A stretch of DNA of 64,000 nt, taken from Prosopocoilus inquinatus (Eukaryota > Arthropoda > Insecta > Coleoptera > Lucanidae). The stretch is from the NCBI GenBank assembly GCA_036172665.1, contig JAYKNF010000033.1, forward strand, positions 124,001-188,000. Reading direction: 5' to 3'. Under the pieces are notes generated by a model. That model was not told the DNA's origin and did no database searches. It saw nothing but the letters and a program-made list of their open reading frames with translations. Position numbers and translations under genes: made by a program. Of the stretch, positions 55,501 through 64,000 are shown piece after piece (the stretch's first letter is position 1; the number at the start of each line of letters is the position of its first letter).

Positions 55501-58500
55501 TTTAAATGAAACAACACGCATTAGCGTTGTTCCTGTGATGTATCTTATCGATCCTTACTCATCTATCATGTTATTTGACGTTTGGACGGACACCAGTAAC
55601 TCTGATGTGAGATACAAAGTTCTAGGACGCAGCAGAAGCTGGAAATAGTTTTGAACGAAACAACACGTATTAGCGTTGTTCCTGTGATGTATCTAAACGA
55701 TCCTTAATTATCTAACATGTTATTTGACGTTTGGATGGACTCCAGTAACTCTGATGTGTGATACGAAATTTTCGGACGCAGCAGAAGCTGGAAATAGTTT
55801 TAAACGAAACAACACTCATTAGCGTTGTTCCTGTGATGTATCTAATCGATCCTTACTCATCTATCATGTTATTTGATGTTTCGATGGACTCTAGTAATTC
55901 TGAAGAGAGATACGAAGTTTTTGGACGCAGCAGGAGCTGGAAATAGTCTTAAACGAAATAACACGTATTAGCGTTGTTCCTGTGATGTATCTAATCGATC
56001 CTTACTTATATAGCATGTTATTTGACGTTTGAATGGACTCCAGTAACTCTGATGTGAGATACAAAGTTCTCGGACGCAGCAGAAGCTGGAAATAGTTTTG
56101 AACGAAACAACACGTATTAGCGTTGTTCCTGTGATGTATCTAATCGATCCTTACTCATCTATCATGTTATTTGACGTTTGGATGGACTCCAGTAACTCTG
56201 ATGTGAGATACAAAGTTTTTGGACGCAGCAGGAGCTGGAAATAGTTTTAAACGAAACAACACGCATTAGCGTTGTTCCTGTGATGTATCTTATCGATCCT
56301 TACTCATCTATCATGTTATTTGACGTTTCGATGGACTCTAGTATTTCTGAAGAGAGATACGACGTTTTTGGACGCAGCAGGAGCTGGAAATAGTTTTAAA
56401 CGAAATAACACGTATTAGCGTTGTTCCTGTGATGTATCTAATCGATCCTTACTTATACAGCATGTTATTTGACGTTTGAATGGACTCCAGTATCTCTGAT
56501 GTGAGATACAAAGTTCTCGGACGCAGCAGAAGCTGGAAATAGTTTTGAACGAAACAACACGTATTAGCGTTGTTCCTGTGATGTATCTAATCGATCCTTA
56601 CTTATCTACTATGTTATTTGACGTTTCGATGGACTCCAGTAACTCTGATGTGAGATACGAAATTTTCGGACGCAGCAGAAGCTGGAAATAGTTTTAAACG
56701 AAACAACACGCATTAGCGTTGTTCCTGTGATGTATCTAATCGATCCTTACTCATCTATCATGTTATTTGACGTTTCGATGGACTCTAGTAATTCTGATGT
56801 GAGATACGACGTTTTCGGACGCAGCAGCAACTGGAAATAGTTTTAAACGAAACAACACGTATTAGCGTTGTTCCTGTGATGTATCTAATCGATACTTACT
56901 CATCTATCATGTTATTTGACGTTTGGATGGACTCCAGTAACTCCGATGTGAGATACAAAGTTTTTGGACGCAGCAGGAGCTGGAAATAGTTTTAAACGAA
57001 ACAACACGTATTATCGTTGTTCCTGTGATGTATCCAATCGATCCTTACTTATCTACTATGTTATTTGAAGTTTCGATGGACTCCAGTAACTCTGATGTGA
57101 GATACGAAATTTTCGGACGCAGCAGAAGCTGGAAATAGTTTTAAACGAAGCAACACGCATTAGCGTTGTTCCTGTGATGTATCTAATCGATCCTTACTCA
57201 TCTATCATGTTATTTGACGTTTCGATGGACTCTAGTAATTCTGATGTGAGATACGAAGTTTTTGGACGCAGCAGGAGCTGGAAATAGTTTTAAACGAAAC
57301 AACACGTATTAGCGTTGTTCCTGTGATGTATCTAATCGATCCTTACTCATCTATCATGTTATTTGACGTTTGGATGGACTCCAGTAACTCTGATGTGAGA
57401 TACAAAGTTTATCGGACGCAGCAGAAGCTGCAAATAGTTTTAAATGAAACAACACGCATTAGCGTTGTTCCTGTGATGTATCTAATCGATCCTTACTCAT
57501 CTATCATGTTATTTGACGTTTCGATGGACTCTAGTAACTCTGATGTGAGATACGAAGTTTTTGGACGCAGCAGAAGCTGGAAATAGTTTTGAACGAAACA
57601 ACACGTATTAGCGTTGTTCCTGTGATGTATCTAAACGATCCTTACTTATCTAACATGTTATTTGACGTTTGGATGGACTCCAGTAACTCTGATGTGAGAT
57701 ACGAAATTTTCGGACGCAGCAGAAGCTGGAAATAGTTTTAAACGAAACAACATGCATTAGCGTTGTTCCTGTGATGTATCTAATCGATCCTTACTCATCG
57801 ATCATGTTATTTGGCGTTTCGATGGACTCCAGTAACTTTGATGTGAGTTACGAAGTTCTCGGACGCAGCTGAAGCTAGAAAGAGTTTTAAACGAAACAAC
57901 ACGTATTAGCGTTGTTCCTGTGATGTATCTAATCGATCCTTACTCATCCATCATGTTATTTGAAGTTTGGATGGACTCCAGTAACTCTGATGTGAGATAC
58001 AAAGTTCTCGGACGCAGCAGAAGCTGGAAATAGTTTTGAACGAAACAACACGTATTAGCGTTGTTCCTGTGATGTATCTAATCGATCCTTACTCATCGAT
58101 CATGTTATTTGACGTTTGGATGGACTCCAGTAACTCTGATGTGAGATACGAAATTTTCGGACGCAGCAGAAGCTGGAAATAGTTTTAAACGAAACAACAC
58201 GCATTAGCGTTGTTCCTGTGATGTATCTAATCGATCCTTACTCATCTATCATGTTATTTGACGTTTGGATGGACTCCAGTAACTCTGATGTGAGATACAA
58301 AGTTTATCGGACGCAGCAGAAGCTGCAAATAGTTTTAAATGAAACAACACGCATTAGCGTTGTTCCTGTGATGTATCTAATCGATCCTTACTCATCTATC
58401 ATGTTATTTGACGTTTCGATGGACTCTAGTAACTCTGATGTGAGATACGAAGTTTTTGGACGCAGCAGGAGCTGGAAATAGTTTTAAACGAAACAACATG

Positions 58501-61500
58501 CATTAGCGTTGTTCCTGTGATGTATCTAATCGATCCTTACTCATCTATCATGTTATTTGACGTTTCGATGGACTCTAGTAATTCTGATGTGAGATACGAA
58601 GTTTTTGGACGCAGCAGGAGCTGGAAATAGTTTTAAACGAAACAACACGTATTAGCGTTGTTCCTGTGATGTATCTAATCGATCCTTACTCATCTATCAT
58701 GTTATTTGACGTTTGGATGGACTCCAGTAACTCTGATGTGAGATACAAAGTTTATCGGAAGCAGCAGAAGCTGCAAATAGTTTTAAATGAAACAACACGC
58801 ATTAGCGTTGTTCCTGTGATGTATCTTATCGATCCTTACTCATCTATCATGTTATTTGACGTTTGGACGGACACCAGTAACTCTGATGTGAGATACAAAG
58901 TTCTAGGACGCAGCAGAAGCTGGAAATAGTTTTGAACGAAACAACACGTATTAGCGTTGTTCCTGTGATGTATCTAAACGATCCTTAATTATCTAACATG
59001 TTATTTGACGTTTGGATGGACTCCAGTAACTCTGATGTGTGATACGAAATTTTCGGACGCAGCAGAAGCTGGAAATAGTTTTAAACGAAACAACACTCAT
59101 TAGCGTTGTTCCTGTGATGTATCTAATCGATCCTTACTCATCTATCATGTTATTTGATGTTTCGATGGACTCTAGTAATTCTGAAGAGAGATACGAAGTT
59201 TTTGGACGCAGCAGGAGCTGGAAATAGTCTTAAACGAAATAACACGTATTAGCGTTGTTCCTGTGATGTATCTAATCGATCCTTACTTATATAGCATGTT
59301 ATTTGACGTTTGAATGGACTCCAGTAACTCTGATGTGAGATACAAAGTTCTCGGACGCAGCAGAAGCTGGAAATAGTTTTGAACGAAACAACACGTATTA
59401 GCGTTGTTCCTGTGATGTATCTAATCGATCCTTACTCATCTATCATGTTATTTGACGTTTGGATGGACTCCAGTAACTCTGATGTGAGATACAAAGTTTT
59501 TGGACGCAGCAGGAGCTGGAAATAGTTTTAAACGAAACAACACGCATTAGCGTTGTTCCTGTGATGTATCTTATCGATCCTTACTCATCTATCATGTTAT
59601 TTGACGTTTCGATGGACTCTAGTATTTCTGAAGAGAGATACGACGTTTTTGGACGCAGCAGGAGCTGGAAATAGTTTTAAACGAAATAACACGTATTAGC
59701 GTTGTTCCTGTGATGTATCTAATCGATCCTTACTTATACAGCATGTTATTTGACGTTTGAATGGACTCCAGTATCTCTGATGTGAGATACAAAGTTCTCG
59801 GACGCAGCAGAAGCTGGAAATAGTTTTGAACGAAACAACACGTATTAGCGTTGTTCCTGTGATGTATCTAATCGATCCTTACTTATCTACTATGTTATTT
59901 GACGTTTCGATGGACTCCAGTAACTCTGATGTGAGATACAAAGTTCTAGGACGCAGCAGAAGCTGGAAATAGTTTTGAACGAAACAACACGTATTAGCGT
60001 TGTTCCTGTGATGTATCTAATCGATCCTTACTCATCTATCATGTTATTTGACGTTTCGATGGACTCTAGTAATTCTGATGTGAGATACGAAGTTTTTGGA
60101 CGCAGCAGGAGCTGGAAATAGTTTTAAACGAAACAACACGTATTAGCGTTGTTCCTGTGATGTATCTAATCGATCCTTACTCATCTATCATGTTATTTGA
60201 CGTTTGGATGGACTCCAGTAACTCTGATGTGAGATACAAAGTTTATCGGAAGCAGCAGAAGCTGCAAATAGTTTTAAATGAAACAACACGCATTAGCGTT
60301 GTTCCTGTGATGTATCTTATCGATCCTTACTCATCTATCACGTTATTTGTCGTTTGGACGGACACCAGTAACACTGATGTGAGATACAAAGTTCTAGGAC
60401 GCAGCAGAAGCTGGAAATAGTTTTGAACGAAACAACACGTATTAGCGTTGTTCCTGTGATGTATCTAAACGATCCTTAATTATCTAACATGTTATTTGAC
60501 GTTTGGATGGACTCCAGTAACTCTGATGTGTGATACGAAATTTTCGGACGCAGCAGAAGCTGGAAATAGTTTTAAACGAAACAACACGCATTAGCGTTGT
60601 TCCTGTGATGTATCTAATCGATCCTTACTCATCTGTCATGTTATTTGACGTTTCGATGGACTCTAGTAATTCTGATGTGAGATACGAAGTTTTTGGACGC
60701 AGCAGGAGCTGGAAATAGTTTTAAACGAAACAACACGTATTAGCGTTGTTCCTGTGATGTATCTAATCGATCCTTACTCATCTATCATGTTATTTGACGT
60801 TTGGATGGGCTCCAGTAACTCTGATGTGAGATACAATGTTTATCGGAAGCAGCAGAAGCTGCAAATAGTTTTAAATGAAACAACACGCATTAGCGTTGTT
60901 CCTGTGATGTATCTTATCGATCCTTACTCATCTATCATGTTATTTGACGTTTGGACGGACACCAGTAACTCTGATGTGAGATACAAAGTTCTAGGACGCA
61001 GCAGAAGCTGGAAATAGTTTTGAACGAAACAACACGTATTAGCGTTGTTCCTGTGATGTATCTAAACGATCCTTAATTATCTAACATGTTATTTGACGTT
61101 TGGATGGACTCCAGTAAGTCTGATGTGAGATACGACGTTTTCGGACGCAGCAGCAACTGGAAATAGTTTTAAACGAAATAACACGTATTAGCGTTGTTCC
61201 TGTGATGTATCTAATCGATACTTACTCATCTATCATGTTATTTGACGTTTGGATGGACTCCAGTAACTCCGATGTGAGATACAAAGTTTTTGGACGCAGC
61301 AGGAGCTGGAAATAGTTTTAAACGAAACAACACGTATTATCGTTGTTCCTGTGATGTATCCAATCGATCCTTACTTATCTACTATGTTATTTGAAGTTTC
61401 GATGGACTCCAGTAACTCTGATGTGAGATACGAAATTTTCGGACGCAGCAGAAGCTGGAAATAGTTTTAAACGAAACAGCACGCATTAGCGTTGTTCCTG

Positions 61501-63558
61501 TGATGTATCTAATCGATCCTTACTCATCTGTCATGTTATTTGACGTTTCGATGGACTCTAGTAATTCTGATGTGAGATACGAAGTTTTTGGACGCAGCAG
61601 GAGCTGGAAATAGTTTTAAACGAAACAACACGTATTAGCGTTGTTTCTGTGATGTATCTAATCGATCCTCACTCATCTATCATGTTATTTGACGTTTGGA
61701 TGGACTCCAGTAACTCTGATGTGAGATACAAAGTTTATCGGAAGCAGCAGAAGCTGCAAATAGTTTTAAATGAAACAACACGCATTAGCGTTGTTCCTGT
61801 GATGTATCTAATCGATCCTTACTCATCTATCATGTTATTTGACGTTTCGATGGACTCTAGTAACTCTGATGTGAGATACGAAGTTTTTGGACGCGGCAGG
61901 AGCTGGAAATAGTTTTAAACGAAACAACATGCATTAGCGTTGTTCCTGTGATGTATCTAATCGATCCTTACTCATCTATCATGTTATTTGGCGTTTCGAT
62001 GGACTCCAGTAACTTTGATGTGAGTTACGAAGTTCTCGGACGCAGCTGAAGCTAGAAAGAGTTTTAAACGAAACAACACGTATTAGCGTTGTTCCTGTGA
62101 TGTATCTAATCGATCCTTACTCATCTATCATGTTATTTGAAGTTTGGATGGACTCCAGTAACTCTGATGTGAGATACAAAGTTCTCGGACGCAGCAGAAG
62201 CTGGAAATAGTTTTGAACGAAACAACACGTATTAGCGTTGTTCCTGTGATGTATCTAATCGATCCTTACTCATCTATCATGTTATTTGACGTTTGGATGG
62301 ACTCCAGTAACTCTGATGTGAGATACAAAGTTTTTGGACGCAGCAGGAGCTGGAAATAGTTTTAAACGAAACAACACGCATTAGCGTTGTTCCTGTGATG
62401 TATCTAATCGATCCTTACTCATCTATCATGTTATTTGACGTTTCGATGGACTCTAGTAATTCTGAAGAGAGATACGACGTTTTTGGACGCAGCAGGAGCT
62501 GGAAATAGTTTTAAACGAAATAACACGTATTAGCGTTGTTCCTGTGATGTATCTAATCGATCCTTACTTATACAGCATGTTATTTGACGTTTGAATGGAC
62601 TCCAGTAACTCTGATGTGAGATACAAAGTTCTCGGACGCAGCAGAAGCTGGAAATAGTTTTGAACGAAACAACACGTATTAGCGTTGTTCCTGTGATGTA
62701 TCTAATCGATCCTTACTTATCTACTATGTTATTTGACGTTTCGATGGACTCCAGTAACTCTGATGTGAGATACGAAATTTTCGGACGCAGCAGAAGCTGG
62801 AAATAGTTTTAAACGAAACAACACGCATTAGCGTTGTTCCTGTGATGTATCTAATCGATCCTTACTCATCTATCATGTTATTTGACGTTTGAATGGACTC
62901 CAGTAACTCTGATGAGAGATACAAAGTTCTCGGACGCAGCAGAAGCTGGAAATAGTTTTGAACGAAACAACACGTATTAGCGTTGTTCCTGTGATGTATC
63001 TAATCGATCCTTACTCATCTATCATGTTATTTGACGTTTGGATGGACTCCAGTAACTCTGATGTGAGATACAAAGTTTTTGGACGCAGCAGGAGCTGGAA
63101 ATAGTTTTAAACGAAACAACACGCATTAGCGTTGTTCCTGTGATGTATCTAATCGATCCTTACTCATCTATCATCTTATTTGACGTTTCGATGGACTCTA
63201 GTAATTCTGAAGAGAGATACGACGTTTTTGGACGCAGCAGGAGCTGGAAATAGTTTTAAACGAAATAACACGTATTAGCGTTGTTCCTGTGATGTATCTA
63301 ATCGATCCTTACTTATACAGCATGTTATTTGACGTTTGAATGGACTCCAGTAACTCTGATGTGAGATACAAAGTTCTCGGACGCAGCAGAAGCTGGAAAT
63401 AGTTTTGAACGAAACAACACGTATTAGCGTTGTTCCTGTGATGTATCTAATCGATCCTTACTCATCTGTCATGTTATTTGACGTTTCGATGGACTCTAGT
63501 AATTCTGATGTGAGATACGAAGTTTTTGGACGCAGCTGGAGCTGGAAATAGTTTTAAA
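52522..63558. repeat. 'Delta' block, copy 3, with a 3281-bp internal duplication
   Basis: It follows copy 2 at a displacement of 8799 bp, then 12080 bp. The change comes from an internal tandem duplication: 53567-56847 (22 monomers, 3281 bp) is repeated as 56848-60128, with a chimeric monomer at 56699-56847 (CTCTAGTAATTCTG joined to CGACGTTTTCGG and AGCAACTGG). Tetramer units lie at 52522, 55357, 58638 and 60129. The divergent monomer is at 54462, 57743 and 61920. It ends at 63410-63558 with the GCAGCTGGAGCTGG monomer, as copy 1 does. Confidence 0.92.
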
Positions 63559-64000
63559 CGAAACAACACGTATTAGCGTTGTTCCTGTGATGTATCTAAT
63601 CGATCCTTACTCATCTATCATGTTATTTGAAGTTTGGATGGACTCCAGTAACTCTGATGTGAGATACAAAGTTCTCGGACGCAGCAGAAGCTGGAAATAG
63701 TTTTGAACGAAACAACACGTATTAGCGTTGTTCCTGTGATGTATCTAAACGATCCTTAATTATCTAACATGTTATTTGACGTTTGGATGGACTCCAGTAA
63801 GTCTGATGTGAGATACGACGTTCTCGGACGCAGCAGCAACTGGAAATAGTTTTAAACGAAACAACACGTATTAGCGTTGTTCCTGTGATGTATCTAATCG
63901 ATACTTACTTATCTATCATGTTATTTGACGTTTGGATGGACTCCAGTAACTCTGATGTGAGATACAAAGTTCTCGGACGCAGCAGTAGCTGGAAATAATT
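63559..64000. repeat. Terminal monomers, array continues off the window
   Basis: Monomers start at 63559 (TTTGAAGTTTGG), 63708 (AAACGATCCTTAATTATC, AAGTCTG, AGCAACTGG) and 63857 (ATCGATACTTAC, AGTAGCTGGAAATAATT; cut at its base 144). The last two repeat the order at 4021-4318, and the final one is the same type as the first monomer of the window. The array clearly extends to the right. Confidence 0.92.

Larger units (their letters stand above)
1..64000. repeat. Satellite DNA array, 149-bp monomer, whole window
   Basis: Every base belongs to a head-to-tail array of a 149-bp monomer, phased here to begin at the motif CGAAACAACACG. Starts fall at 1, 150, 299, 447, 596, 745, 894, 1043, 1192 and so on to 63857. 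Most copies are exactly 149 bp. Recurrent length variants are 148 bp (one base lost in GTATCAATCG, or in the motif AGCTGAAATAG) and 150 bp (one base gained in TTTATCGG or in ACGGCATTAG); rarer ones are 143, 142 and 77 bp. I count 28 C and 32 G in a consensus monomer, about 40% GC. All copies have the same orientation. There is no unique sequence, transposon or gene. The family is not one I recognise; a centromeric or other heterochromatic location is inferred from size and organisation only. Confidence 0.98.

Noticed and set aside
1..64000. CRISPR array
   Set aside because: The repeats are directly contiguous with no unique spacers, the 149-bp unit is far too long, and no cas genes are present.
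1..64000. Tandem rRNA, tRNA or 5S gene cluster
   Set aside because: No tRNA cloverleaf or B-box arrangement and no 5S or rRNA sequence is recognisable in the monomer, and no transcription terminator such as a T-run recurs apart from a four-T stretch.
1..64000. Inverted monomers, mobile element insertions or target-site duplications
   Set aside because: I looked for a change of orientation or foreign sequence and found none; all irregular junctions are satellite to satellite.

Overview
The whole 64 kb window is one uninterrupted tandem array of a satellite DNA. The basic monomer is 149 bp and about 40% GC, and there are roughly 430 head-to-tail copies, all in the same orientation. I see no protein-coding gene, RNA gene, transposable element, CRISPR array or unique sequence. 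The array runs off both ends of the window (the last copy is cut at base 144 of 149). An array of this size, monomer length (close to a nucleosomal turn) and multi-level organisation points to a eukaryotic nuclear genome, most likely centromeric, pericentromeric or subtelomeric heterochromatin. I do not recognise the satellite family and cannot name the species. CpG is not depleted in the monomer, which fits an invertebrate-type genome but does not prove it.

The monomers form several variant types, and these are organised into higher-order repeats (HORs) nested inside larger duplications. From left to right: (1) 1-6553, a block seen twice (1-3424 and 4170-6553), each copy containing a run of a 597-bp tetramer (three and a half units, then one and a half). 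(2) 5809-10724, a 15-monomer HOR of about 2.23 kb (2234 bp, a 14-monomer copy of 2086 bp, then a partial copy). (3) 10725-17126, a 17-monomer HOR of 2531 bp ('beta'), whose second copy is enlarged by an internal duplication. (4) A 'gamma' block of 2.8-4 kb at 17127, 24643, 37240 and 40071, separated by further beta units at 21220-24642 and 35902-37239. (5) A 'delta' block at 28295-35901, 43723-52521 and 52522-63558, each copy with different internal expansions. (6) 63559-64000, monomers resembling the 3.7-4.3 kb region and the window start.

The longest-range order is a gamma+delta superunit repeated at a displacement of 15.4-15.6 kb (24643 onward against 40071 onward), with a further delta copy 8.8-12.1 kb beyond it. 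Copies differ mainly by gain or loss of whole monomers, by chimeric monomers at junctions and by short conversion-like patches. This is the expected signature of unequal exchange. Open reading frames of 62-87 codons recur throughout, but they follow mechanically from 148- and 150-bp monomer length variants and I do not treat them as genes.
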